Of a DNA stretch of 64,000 nt, positions 52,249-61,565 are shown piece by piece; position 1 is the stretch's first letter; each line of letters begins with the position of its first letter. The DNA lies in NCBI GenBank assembly GCA_910587295.1, contig CAJULP010000077.1, positions 1-64,000 of the forward strand, given 5' to 3'. This DNA is from an uncultured Lachnospiraceae bacterium. GTDB taxonomy: Bacteria > Bacillota > Clostridia > Lachnospirales > Lachnospiraceae. A program made the position numbers and the translations under genes. The notes beneath the pieces were generated by a model, which worked only from the letters and a program-made list of their open reading frames with translations, was not told where the DNA came from and ran no database searches.

Positions 52249-54029
52249 TGGGGGCGGCTTTGCTTTCTTTTGCCGGTGTCTGCGCACTGCCGTGGATGCT
52301 GAAGGCCGGGACAGATGGGTTGTGGTTTTCCAACAGTATTTTTTCTGCTTTCCTGTTTGGGGCATTAGGCGTTTTGTTTTATCAGGTGTTAGGTGCAGGC
52401 TTTCAGGGAGGCTGGAAAAAGTGGGTGCTGCCTTCGTTGTTTGGCCTTGGTTTTTCCTTATGTATGGTATTTGGCGCATGCCTTGACGAAAGGGGCAGCG
52501 TGCCTTTTGAAAATGGCCGGATGTGGATTTCGATTTTGACGCTTTCCGGGCTGTGTGCTCTTTTGGTAAGGTTTTTATGGAACAGGCTTTTTTCTCTTTT
52601 GGAGAAGCAAAACGGGAAGGCGGATGTAAGAGCTGATATCCTGGTCAGGGATGGGGGAAAGCTTGGAAGGAGCCCGCTGTTTTACGGGGGGCTGATCTTT
52701 CTTTTGTATCTGCCGGTATTTTTGGCGGTGTACCCCGGTTTTTTTGTGTATGATGCCCAGGATGAGCTGATGCAGGTCATCACCAGAAATTTTACCACCC
52801 ACCATCCTCTGTTTCATGTGCTTTTGCTTGGAGGGATCATCCAGTTTGTTCATAAGCTGACAGGTTCTTATAATCTGGGGATTGCCTGTTATACGCTGGT
52901 GCAGATGGCATTGCTGGCCGGTATATTTGGCTGGTGCGTTTTCCGTTTGAGAAAGCGGGGTATGAGGAAAGGCTTTTGTCTGCTCTTTACGGTTTACTTT
53001 GGAATCTGTCCGGTGCTGGTGATGTTTTCCTTATGTTCTGCCAAGGATGGTCTCTTTTCGGGGATGCTGCTTTTAATGACCCTGTTTTTGTCAGGACTTT
53101 TCAGGTCACCGGAAGATTTTTTTGCGGACAGGAAAAATCCGTTGCTGTTTGGGCTTTGTTCTCTTATCATGATGCTGCTGCGCCATAACGGAACGTATGC
53201 GTTCCTGGCTTCTGCTTTCTGCATTCTGATTTACATAGGAAAAAGGGAAAGAGCATATGTGAAAAGAATACTGGTAGTTTTCGCGGTTACATTTGCAGCC
53301 TATCTGGCGGCTCATAACGGAATCCGTATGGCGCTGTCGGCGGATGACTCTGAACATCAGGAGATTTTGACGGTTCCCATCCAGCAGCTTGCAAGGGTGG
53401 CCCAGTGGGGGGAAGCGAAAGAGGAGGATCTGGAGATTTTATACCGGTATCTTCCGCCGGAAGCGCTAAAGCGCTACACACCCAAGGTTTCCGACGGGGT
53501 GAAGATATCCTTTGACAACCAGGCTTTTCGCGAAGATCGGGGCAGTTTTTGGAAGCTGTGGCTGAAATGGGGCCTGGAAAATCCTTTTGCTTATTTGAAT
53601 GCGTGGTTTATGACTTCGTACGGGTACTGGTACCCGGATACGGTGATCGATGTGTACCGGGGAAATACGGTATTTACTTATACTTATGAGGACAGTTCTT
53701 ATTTTGGCTATGAGGTGGAGGAACCGGGGAGCAGGGAAAGTAAAATCCCATGGCTTTCGGAGCTTTACCGGAAAATGTCCCTGGAGGTTTTCCAACAGAA
53801 GGTGCCTGTGGTATCCATGGTATTTTCGCCAGGCTTCCTTTTTTGGGTATGGACATTTGTTCTGTGCTTTTGGTGGTACGGGGGGCGCATGGACAAACTG
53901 ATGCCATACCTTCCGGTGGTCTTTTGTTTTTTGACGGTGCTGCTTGGGCCTACTTATCTGGTACGGTATGTGGTCTATTTGTGGGCGGCGCTGCCGTTTC
54001 TTTTGGCAGAATTTGATAATTTGTGGTAA
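52230..54029 (+). CDS. DUF6020-type polytopic membrane protein, GT-C-like
   Basis: The 599-residue protein has about twelve membrane helices. It holds VYPGFFVYDAQDELMQV, TTHHPLFHVLLLGGI, FSLCSAKDGLFS and MLLRHNGTYAF, which I associate with the DUF6020 family and with GT-C enzymes. It overlaps the GtrB-like gene and probably uses its lipid-linked sugar to decorate the polymer outside. The start may be 52230 or, with a better AGGAAGAG site, 52248. Confidence 0.78.
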   Translation: MRTGRVMGAALLSFAGVCALPWMLKAGTDGLWFSNSIFSAFLFGALGVLFYQVLGAGFQGGWKKWVLPSLFGLGFSLCMVFGACLDERGSVPFENGRMWISILTLSGLCALLVRFLWNRLFSLLEKQNGKADVRADILVRDGGKLGRSPLFYGGLIFLLYLPVFLAVYPGFFVYDAQDELMQVITRNFTTHHPLFHVLLLGGIIQFVHKLTGSYNLGIACYTLVQMALLAGIFGWCVFRLRKRGMRKGFCLLFTVYFGICPVLVMFSLCSAKDGLFSGMLLLMTLFLSGLFRSPEDFFADRKNPLLFGLCSLIMMLLRHNGTYAFLASAFCILIYIGKRERAYVKRILVVFAVTFAAYLAAHNGIRMALSADDSEHQEILTVPIQQLARVAQWGEAKEEDLEILYRYLPPEALKRYTPKVSDGVKISFDNQAFREDRGSFWKLWLKWGLENPFAYLNAWFMTSYGYWYPDTVIDVYRGNTVFTYTYEDSSYFGYEVEEPGSRESKIPWLSELYRKMSLEVFQQKVPVVSMVFSPGFLFWVWTFVLCFWWYGGRMDKLMPYLPVVFCFLTVLLGPTYLVRYVVYLWAALPFLLAEFDNLW

Positions 54030-54041
54030 TTGTGCTATACT
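54013..54041 (+). promoter_or_regulatory. Internal promoter before the O-antigen-ligase-like gene
   Basis: TTGATA (54013-54018), a 17-base spacer and TATACT (54036-54041) lie 39 bases upstream of ATG 54080, inside the end of the previous gene. It suggests a second transcription start within the glycan block. Confidence 0.6.
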
Positions 54042-54079
54042 AACCCAAGTGTGAAAGTTCGCATAAGCAGGAGAAGACA

Positions 54080-56677
54080 ATGAGAAAGATTATCTATAAA
54101 AGTAAAGCGATCGAGACGGTTATTCTGATACTTGCCTTAGTGGTCTTAGTATCTTTATGGCCTGTCCGTCTGTTCCATGAGACGGTTTCTTTTAGCATAC
54201 CGCCGGTAAGCGGGGCAATGACAGAGGTGGTGGACGGGGAAAGAACGGTGCTGCAAAGCTTTGTTGCCCAGTATGACCATCTGGCGGATGTAAAATTTTA
54301 TGTAAGGGAAGGAAGCGCGGGAGAGAGTTTTTTCGTCCGGCTGTTTAATGAAGGACAGGTGATGATCGCGGAGGAAGAGGTTTTGATCGAAAAAGACAAG
54401 CTTCCCGGGTATGTGTCTGTTCTTATGGATGTGGATACGGAAGTAGGAAAAGTATATCATTTAAGTGTCCAGGGGGAGGAAAGTGAGGTATTTCTGGCCT
54501 TAGAGACCATTTCCGTGGCGGATGTGCCTTTTGCCGGAACGCTATACTATGCGGATTCTTCCATGGACGGGATGAACCTTGCCGTGGATTACGATTACAG
54601 CGTTCCCTTAAGGAAGGGAAAGGTTGTCCTTTTCGGCGGCGCAACAGCGCTTTTGGCAGCGTCGCTTATCTTCTTGTGCAGAACTTATTACCGAAGGAGC
54701 GGCCATGATAAGCTGATCACGGTAGAGCAGGTGGTAAAGGCAATAGGAAACCCTGTTGTGGCGGTATTTACAATATTCTGCCTGGCGGCGGTATGTATGG
54801 GCGCATGCGGGAATTATCTGCTGGATAATACCTTCTTCTTTATCAGTGTGCTTTTGCTTTCCGGTATCTTATTTTATGGGATCAATCATAACAGGGATGG
54901 ACAGGAGCCGGTGATCACGGCCGGATACATAAAGAAACATGTGCCGGACCTTTTCCAGTCGGTCTGCATTGCCGGCGTCATCGGGGGCTGCTGCGAATAT
55001 ATGGCAGGGCTTTATGATATCCATCATGCCATGGCGGAACGCAAGGAAATGATCTGGTTTGCCCTTGCGGTGATCGCTATGTTTAAGTGGAGGGAAATCT
55101 TTAATTTATATAATCTGGTTTATGTGGTGGCAGCCGGGATCGCCGGCAGTTTTTACTATCGGAATGAGGTGGCTTTGCTTGCCGAAAAGTCTATCAAGGA
55201 ATCGGAGATTGACTGGAATATCCAGGTGATCCGGCACACGGTGATCATTGCCATTCTTTTGGGGCTTATCGTGATCCGTACGCTGATCGGCCTTTTTAAG
55301 AAAAAACTGGCAAGGCCCGCTTATGGATATGCGGGGCTTTTGATGGCCTTTTTCGGTGCGGTGGTCGTTTTCCGGAATGGAAGATGGTGGACAGTGGCAC
55401 TGGCGGTAAGTTTTACCCTGTTTTATTTGAATTATGGCATGTGGGAGCGTAAAGAAGGGCTTCTTTTAAATGTGTGCAGGGGAATCATCCTGCAGTTTAT
55501 GCTGGCCACCGGGTATGCGCTTTTGCACCGCCCTTATACCACTTACCGGACGGCAAGGTATCCCCATATTTTCCACACGGTGACCACAACGGCGGCTTAT
55601 CTGGTGATCGTGGAGTGTGCGGCGATGGTGATCCTTCTTTACAAATGTGGGAAAAGCCGGAAGCTGCGCGATACCTGGAAGGAGCTTGTGCTGTTTGGCG
55701 TGGTGTCGGCTTATATGCTTTTTACCATGGCAAGGACCGGCTTTATGGCGGTGGGGATAGGGCTTTTGACTGCAGTGGTGGTGATGAGTGCCCAAAAAGG
55801 CAAAGAAAAGCTTGTCAATATGGGAAGATCGCTGTTTTCCATGGCATTGGCGGTGATGATCTGTTTTCCGGTGGCTTTTACGGTGCAAAGGACAGTTCCG
55901 GTCCTTGTCAGTGACCCTTATATGTTTGAGTACGAGAACTTCCGCGATGATACCCTAAGGGGGAGAAAGCTGGATTCTGTGGACGTGATGCGGGTAGGCC
56001 GTTTTATCGATCTGTTTGCGGAAAAGATTTTTGGTATCCCCACAGGAACCTTTGATCTGTACGGGGAGATTAGGGAATATAAAAGGACCCATGGTGAATC
56101 GGGGGGTAAGATTGGGGAAACAGGGAAGGCGTTTGATAGTTTAGAATGGCCAGTGGCGGAAGGCAGCCCGGAAGTGATAGAGGAGCTTGTGGCCTCTGCG
56201 GATTATGTGCCGGGAATGGAGGAAGAGGAGCCGGAGGCGGATTATACCAACGGAAGATTGGATATTTTCCGTTCTTATATAGAACAGTTGAATATGACAG
56301 GGCACGAAGAAATGGGGGCGGTGCTTCAAAATGGTGAAATTGCCACCCATGCCCATAATATTTATCTGCAGGTGGCTTTTGACCACGGGATTTTTGTGGG
56401 GATTTTGTTTGTTTTTGTGGGACTTTTTACTTTTATCTGCGCAGGTATTTATTATAGCAGGAAAAAGGATATAATAACTTATGCGGCGCTGCCTTTGGTG
56501 GTAACGGCTGCATTTGCGGCTGCCGGAATGGTGGAATGGATTTTCCATTTGAGCCATCCTTGCACAGTAGTCCTTCTTATGGCGGTTACGCCGCTTTTAT
56601 TCCGTGAAGGGTACAAGTTTGAAGGTTCCACTCAAACGACTTATGGGCGCAGTATGCAGGGGAACAAACATGGGTGA
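54080..56677 (+). CDS. O-antigen ligase/polymerase-like membrane protein (Wzy/WaaL family)
   Basis: The 865-residue protein is longer than usual. Residues 8-28 form the first helix, about 40-165 a beta-rich outside domain, then about twelve helices. The typical ligase/polymerase signature HAHNIYLQVAFDHGIFVG lies near residue 757, after a large outside loop (about 625-750). Such proteins polymerise or attach lipid-linked glycans. AGGAGA precedes the ATG. The N-terminal outside domain is unusual and may bind the acceptor. It overlaps the next gene by eight bases. Confidence 0.82.
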   Translation: MRKIIYKSKAIETVILILALVVLVSLWPVRLFHETVSFSIPPVSGAMTEVVDGERTVLQSFVAQYDHLADVKFYVREGSAGESFFVRLFNEGQVMIAEEEVLIEKDKLPGYVSVLMDVDTEVGKVYHLSVQGEESEVFLALETISVADVPFAGTLYYADSSMDGMNLAVDYDYSVPLRKGKVVLFGGATALLAASLIFLCRTYYRRSGHDKLITVEQVVKAIGNPVVAVFTIFCLAAVCMGACGNYLLDNTFFFISVLLLSGILFYGINHNRDGQEPVITAGYIKKHVPDLFQSVCIAGVIGGCCEYMAGLYDIHHAMAERKEMIWFALAVIAMFKWREIFNLYNLVYVVAAGIAGSFYYRNEVALLAEKSIKESEIDWNIQVIRHTVIIAILLGLIVIRTLIGLFKKKLARPAYGYAGLLMAFFGAVVVFRNGRWWTVALAVSFTLFYLNYGMWERKEGLLLNVCRGIILQFMLATGYALLHRPYTTYRTARYPHIFHTVTTTAAYLVIVECAAMVILLYKCGKSRKLRDTWKELVLFGVVSAYMLFTMARTGFMAVGIGLLTAVVVMSAQKGKEKLVNMGRSLFSMALAVMICFPVAFTVQRTVPVLVSDPYMFEYENFRDDTLRGRKLDSVDVMRVGRFIDLFAEKIFGIPTGTFDLYGEIREYKRTHGESGGKIGETGKAFDSLEWPVAEGSPEVIEELVASADYVPGMEEEEPEADYTNGRLDIFRSYIEQLNMTGHEEMGAVLQNGEIATHAHNIYLQVAFDHGIFVGILFVFVGLFTFICAGIYYSRKKDIITYAALPLVVTAAFAAAGMVEWIFHLSHPCTVVLLMAVTPLLFREGYKFEGSTQTTYGRSMQGNKHG

Positions 56678-58568
56678 AGAAAATATGAAAACAAAAAAGC
56701 CGTTTAATGCAAAATTATTTTATAGGCGCACCTGCCTGATCATTTATGATATCATCAGCGTGATCCTGGCAAGTTATGTTGCGCTTCTTATGCGTTATAA
56801 CTTTGAAATGGTGGAAATCCCTGATTATTTCATAAACCCTATTAACAGGTTTCTGCCCATAAATATTGCGATCACGCTGGTGGTGCTGTATCTGTTCCGC
56901 ATGTATAACAGTTTATGGGCGTTTGCCGGGGAGACAGAGCTGCAGAACCTGGTCATGGCAAGTGTGTGTTCTTCAATACTCCAGGCGGTGGGAATCCAGT
57001 TTTTTAAGGTGCCGGGGCAGCAGGCAGTGCCGGGAAGTTATTATTTCCTGTATACTTTCCTTTTGATCAGCTTTATCTTTTGCAGCCGGTTTTCCTATCG
57101 GTTTTTCAGGGGATTGAAGCATAAAAAGCAAAATAAGAATAACAATATTTCCGTGATGGTGATCGGTGCCGGGGAAGCGGCAAACGCTATCATCAAGGAG
57201 ATTGTAAATAGTAATTTTTCTACCATGGTGATCCGCTGCATCATAGATGACGACGGAGGGAAGTGGGGGAAATTTATCCAGGGGATCAAGGTGGTCGGCG
57301 GCAGGGACAGGATCATTGAATGTGCCGATACTTTCAGCATCGATGAGATCATTGTGGCTATGCCTTCGGCCAGCAGGGCGGAAATATCCGCCATTTTGGA
57401 TATCTGCAAGGAGACGAGCTGTAAGCTCCGTTCTCTTCCCGGGATGTACCAGCTGGTAAACGGTGAGGTCAGTGTAAGCAAGCTGCGGGATGTGGAAGTG
57501 GAGGATCTGCTTGGACGGGATCCCATTGAGGTAGATATTGATTCTATTTTAGGCTATGTGAAAGGGAAAAGGGTGCTGGTCACCGGCGGCGGGGGGTCCA
57601 TTGGCAGCGAGCTTTGCCGTCAGATCGCAGGGCACAGGCCAGAGCTTTTGATCGTGTTTGATATTTATGAGAATTGTGTTTATGATGTGCAGCAGGAATT
57701 GATGATGAAATATCCGGAGCTGAAGTTGGAGGTATTGATCGGTTCCGTCCGCAATACCAACCGGATGAACTGGATCTTTGAAACCTATAAGCCGGAGATC
57801 GTGTATCATGCGGCGGCTCATAAGCATGTGCCGCTGATGGAGCAAAGTCCCAATGAAGCCATCAAAAATAATGTGTTCGGTACCTGGAAGACTGCTCAGG
57901 CGGCAGCCATGAACGGAGCGAAGCGGTTTGTGATGATCTCCACGGACAAGGCAGTGAACCCTACGAATATTATGGGGGCCAGCAAACGGATCTGCGAGAT
58001 GATCATACAGACCTTTAACAAGCATTACGACACGGAATTTGTGGCAGTGCGGTTTGGCAATGTGTTAGGCAGCAACGGCAGTGTGATTCCGCTGTTTAAA
58101 AAGCAGATTCTGGCGGGAGGACCGGTGACGGTGACCCATCCGGATATCATCCGCTATTTTATGACCATCCCGGAAGCGGTGTCGCTGGTCCTACAGGCCG
58201 GCGCTTACTGTAAGGGCGGGGAGATCTTTGTCCTGGATATGGGGAAACCTGTTAAGATTTTAGATCTTGCGAAAAACCTGATCCGCTTATCCGGTTACCG
58301 GGTAGGCGAGGATATCCAGATAGAGTTTACGGGATTACGCCCAGGGGAGAAGTTGTATGAGGAACTCCTTATGGATGAGGAAGGGCTTACGGAGACGGCA
58401 AACAAACTGATCCATATTGGCAAGCCCATAGAGATTGACGAAATGAAATTTTTTGTCCAGTTAAAAGAACTAAAAGAAGCAACCAAAAATGAAGAGGATG
58501 ATATCAGGCCTTTGGTCCAGGCCATTGTGCCCACATATCATTACGCGCAAAGTGATGCGCAGAAATGA
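56670..58568 (+). CDS. PglF/WbpM-type membrane UDP-GlcNAc 4,6-dehydratase
   Basis: The 632-residue protein has four membrane helices in residues 18-140, a CoA-binding-like Rossmann fold (VMVIGAGEAANAI) and a C-terminal SDR domain with GGGGSIGSELCRQ, HAAAHKHVPLME, the catalytic region MISTDKAVNPTNIMGASKRICE and FVAVRFGNVLGSNGS. It makes UDP-2-acetamido-2,6-dideoxy-4-ketohexose. I choose ATG 56670, after AGGGGAA; the longer frame lies in the previous gene. It is followed at once by a PglE-like aminotransferase that takes its product. Confidence 0.92.
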   Translation: MGEENMKTKKPFNAKLFYRRTCLIIYDIISVILASYVALLMRYNFEMVEIPDYFINPINRFLPINIAITLVVLYLFRMYNSLWAFAGETELQNLVMASVCSSILQAVGIQFFKVPGQQAVPGSYYFLYTFLLISFIFCSRFSYRFFRGLKHKKQNKNNNISVMVIGAGEAANAIIKEIVNSNFSTMVIRCIIDDDGGKWGKFIQGIKVVGGRDRIIECADTFSIDEIIVAMPSASRAEISAILDICKETSCKLRSLPGMYQLVNGEVSVSKLRDVEVEDLLGRDPIEVDIDSILGYVKGKRVLVTGGGGSIGSELCRQIAGHRPELLIVFDIYENCVYDVQQELMMKYPELKLEVLIGSVRNTNRMNWIFETYKPEIVYHAAAHKHVPLMEQSPNEAIKNNVFGTWKTAQAAAMNGAKRFVMISTDKAVNPTNIMGASKRICEMIIQTFNKHYDTEFVAVRFGNVLGSNGSVIPLFKKQILAGGPVTVTHPDIIRYFMTIPEAVSLVLQAGAYCKGGEIFVLDMGKPVKILDLAKNLIRLSGYRVGEDIQIEFTGLRPGEKLYEELLMDEEGLTETANKLIHIGKPIEIDEMKFFVQLKELKEATKNEEDDIRPLVQAIVPTYHYAQSDAQK

Positions 58569-58575
58569 GGAGAAA

Positions 58576-59736
58576 ATGTCGGGAAAACGAATTTATCTTT
58601 CCAGCCCTACCATGCACGGGGAGGAGCAGGCGTTTGTAAAGGAGGCTTTTGACACCAACTGGGTGGCTCCTTTAGGACCTAATGTGAATCAGTTTGAAAA
58701 GGAATTAGCGGATCATGTGGGAATTGGCCATGCCGCCGCATTAAGCGCCGGCACGGCAGCCATCCATCTGGCTTTGCGGATTTTAGGAATCGGGAAAGGG
58801 GATGTGGTGTTTGTTCCCAGCCTGACCTTCAGCGCTACCTGTAATCCGGTGGTCTACGAAAACGCAACGCCGGTGTTTATTGATTCCGAGGAAGATACCT
58901 GGAATATGAGCCCGCAGGCCCTTGAGAAAGCTTTTGAAAAGTATCCTCATGCAAAAGCGGTGATCGTGGTTCATTTGTACGGAACCTGTGCCAGGTTGGA
59001 TGAAATCACGGAAATCTGTAAGCGGCACAAGGTGACGCTGATCGAGGATGCGGCGGAGTCCCTTGGGAGCACCTATAAAGGAAAATATACAGGAACTTTT
59101 GGTAAGATTGGGATTTATTCGTTTAACGGAAATAAGATCATCACAACCTCCGGCGGCGGTATGCTGGTATCGGAAGATGAGGAGATTACAAAAAAAGCCA
59201 CATTTCTTGCCACCCAGGCAAGGGATCCGGCAAGGCATTACCAGCATTCCCAGATTGGCTATAACTATCGGATGAGTAACGTGACGGCCGGAATAGGGAG
59301 GGGCCAGCTCCTTCATTTAGAGGAACATAAGAAGTTAAAAAAGGCAATTTATGCCGGATACCGGGAAGCGTTCCAGGATATAGAGGAGATCAGGCTAAAC
59401 CCCTTAAATCCGGATGGAGATGATAATTGCTGGCTGACCTGCATGACGATCAGGGAAGGCTGTGAGGTGACACCGGATCAGGTCATGGATGCATTGGAAG
59501 CAGAAAACATCGAAACCCGCCCAATCTGGAAGCCCATGCATTTACAGCCGGTGTTTGAGCAGTGCGATTTCGTGACAGGAGAAGGGTTTTGGAGCGATCT
59601 TCCTACAGGGCAGACCATAAAGAGCGTATCCGGGGATATTTTTGCAAGAGGGCTCTGTCTTCCCAGCGATATTAAAAATACGAAAGAAGATATGGAAAAG
59701 ATCATTGGGATTGTAAGAGGGGTATTTGGGAGATAA
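58576..59736 (+). CDS. PglE-type UDP-4-keto-sugar aminotransferase
   Basis: The 386-residue DegT-family enzyme has IYLSSPTMHGEEQAFV, SAGTAAIHLALRIL, FVPSLTFSATCNPV, IEDAAESLGS, the PLP Lys in YSFNGNKIITTSGGG, and NYRMSNVTAGIGRGQL. It resembles PglE and LegC, which aminate the 4-keto sugar from PglF. The result would be UDP-4-amino-4,6-dideoxy-GlcNAc, the bacillosamine precursor. The start at 58576 has GAGGAG very close (three bases). No PglD acetyltransferase follows. Confidence 0.9.
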   Translation: MSGKRIYLSSPTMHGEEQAFVKEAFDTNWVAPLGPNVNQFEKELADHVGIGHAAALSAGTAAIHLALRILGIGKGDVVFVPSLTFSATCNPVVYENATPVFIDSEEDTWNMSPQALEKAFEKYPHAKAVIVVHLYGTCARLDEITEICKRHKVTLIEDAAESLGSTYKGKYTGTFGKIGIYSFNGNKIITTSGGGMLVSEDEEITKKATFLATQARDPARHYQHSQIGYNYRMSNVTAGIGRGQLLHLEEHKKLKKAIYAGYREAFQDIEEIRLNPLNPDGDDNCWLTCMTIREGCEVTPDQVMDALEAENIETRPIWKPMHLQPVFEQCDFVTGEGFWSDLPTGQTIKSVSGDIFARGLCLPSDIKNTKEDMEKIIGIVRGVFGR

Positions 59737-59762
59737 AAAGCGAAGGAACAACTGGAGGAACC

Positions 59763-61505
59763 ATGTACAAAAACGGTATAAAAAGGTTGATTGATATATT
59801 GGTATCAGGACTGGGGATTGTTGTTTTGTCTCCCGTGTTTCTTATTTTGTACGTGCTGGTGCGGGTGAAGCTGGGAAAACCGGCGCTGTTTACCCAGGAA
59901 AGACCGGGGAAGGATGAAAAGATATTTAAATTGTATAAATTCCGGTCCATGACGGATGAGAGGGATGAAAAAGGGGAGCTGCTGCCGGATGAAAGCAGGC
60001 TTACCCGGTTTGGGAAGCTTCTCCGCTCCACAAGTTTAGATGAATTGCCGGAGCTTTTCAATATTGTAAAAGGTGATATGAGCCTGGTAGGGCCAAGGCC
60101 TCTTTTGGTCAGATATCTTCCCTATTATACGGAGCGGGAAAGGCATCGCCATGATGTTCGTCCGGGACTTACCGGGCTGGCGCAGGTAAATGGCAGAAGT
60201 GTACTTGGATGGGAACAACGATTTGCGTATGACTTGCAGTATGTGGAAAATGTGTCTTTTAAAATGGATGTGAAGGTGCTTGGAATGACGGTAGAAAAGG
60301 TTTTAAAGAGATCGGGAACTTTTTCCGGTGCGGCGCAGGAGATAGAGGATTTTGATGTTTACCGTATGGGAAAGCCGGAGAGGGTGACACCCTATTATCT
60401 CGTTCATCGTGGAAAGTTTCATGAAAATTGTAAGGCCGTTGAGGAGGCCTTTGAAAATGCGTGGGAGGGGAAAGTGCTGTATGGTTATTCAACCAAGACG
60501 AACCATCATCCCGTTTTGCTGAACTTTGCAAAAGACCGGGGATGGTATGCCGAAGTTGTATCTGCCAAAGAGCTTTCCTATGTTCAGGAGCTTGGATTCG
60601 GCGCCGGAGATATCATTTGTAACGGGCCGGTAAAGGGAAAAATGTTGGAAGAAGCGCTGGAGAAGCGCTATATTCTGAATTTGGACAGCATACAAGAAAT
60701 ACAGGAGTTATGCGCATGTGTGAAGGGCAGGAAGATCAATCCGGAGAATCTGCAGATCGGGATCCGGATCAATTTTAATCTGGAGAAGGAATGTCCGGGT
60801 GAAACATCGGCGGGAGACCAGGTGGGCCGGTTTGGGATCTGTTATGAAAACGGGGATGTAAAAAGAGCGATTGCGCTGCTAAGCGAGAATGGGATCCCGG
60901 TTAAAGGGCTTCACATGCACAGCAGTACGAAGACCAGAAGTCTGCGCATTTATGAGGCTTTGTCCAGGATGGCAGGAAGGATAGTGGAAGAGTTTTGTTT
61001 ATCCTTAGACTTTATTGATATAGGAGGCGGTTTTTTTGGCGGAATGGTTCTGCCCGGAAAACCATTGATGAAAGAGTATGCTAACGTAATAGCGGAAGAA
61101 TTGAAAAAGAAAATGGATTCTTTAAAGGTAACGCTGATCGTGGAACCGGGAGCTTGTGTGCTGGCAACGGCAGTTGACTATGTGGCGGAGGTTTCTAACC
61201 TTCGGGAGATAAGAGGGGAGCGGGTCGTGACGCTGGATGGCACCGTGATTCATATCAATCCTTTCATGTCCAAGAGAACTCCTCTCTTTACGGTAGAAAA
61301 TGCCGGACAAAGCGAGAAAGTAATACCGGTACAGCATATTTGTGGGTGCACCTGTATGGAAATGGACAGGTTTTGTTCTCTCAAGGAAGCAGGCGAAATA
61401 AAGAGCGGGAGCAGATTTGTTTTTCATGGCGCAGGAGCTTATACCATGGCGTTTAACAGTAATTTTATCGTCGATCCTCCTTTGGTATATGTGGATGAAG
61501 ATTAG
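59763..61505 (+). CDS. Fusion: PglC-like phosphoglycosyltransferase + PLP (fold III) decarboxylase-like domain
   Basis: Residues 1-200 of this 580-residue protein are a monotopic phosphoglycosyltransferase: membrane helix with Ser23-Pro24, KLYKFRSMTDERDE, catalytic Asp93-Glu94 in SLDELPELFN, and GPRPLLVRYLPYY. Residues about 205-580 are a decarboxylase of the lysA/ornithine type: PLP Lys245 in GYSTKTN, GLHMHSSTKT, IGGGFFGG, VEPGACVL, CGCTCMEMDRFC and GAGAYTMAFN. All active-site residues look intact in both parts. Neisseria PglB fuses the same transferase to an acetyltransferase or, in PglB2, to an ATP-grasp domain. Here an ATP-grasp gene follows. I know no described example of this fusion. 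Confidence 0.88.
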   Translation: MYKNGIKRLIDILVSGLGIVVLSPVFLILYVLVRVKLGKPALFTQERPGKDEKIFKLYKFRSMTDERDEKGELLPDESRLTRFGKLLRSTSLDELPELFNIVKGDMSLVGPRPLLVRYLPYYTERERHRHDVRPGLTGLAQVNGRSVLGWEQRFAYDLQYVENVSFKMDVKVLGMTVEKVLKRSGTFSGAAQEIEDFDVYRMGKPERVTPYYLVHRGKFHENCKAVEEAFENAWEGKVLYGYSTKTNHHPVLLNFAKDRGWYAEVVSAKELSYVQELGFGAGDIICNGPVKGKMLEEALEKRYILNLDSIQEIQELCACVKGRKINPENLQIGIRINFNLEKECPGETSAGDQVGRFGICYENGDVKRAIALLSENGIPVKGLHMHSSTKTRSLRIYEALSRMAGRIVEEFCLSLDFIDIGGGFFGGMVLPGKPLMKEYANVIAEELKKKMDSLKVTLIVEPGACVLATAVDYVAEVSNLREIRGERVVTLDGTVIHINPFMSKRTPLFTVENAGQSEKVIPVQHICGCTCMEMDRFCSLKEAGEIKSGSRFVFHGAGAYTMAFNSNFIVDPPLVYVDED

Positions 61506-61565
61506 GGCGCATAACGGTTGTAAAGAATTTTGGAATAGTATATACTGTTTTTTATGAGGTTTTGT

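Noticed and set aside
56670..58568. Assigning the membrane dehydratase as PseB
   Set aside because: PseB is a soluble protein of about 330 residues; this one has four membrane helices and an extra Rossmann domain like PglF/WbpM, and sits beside PglE-like and PglC-like genes.
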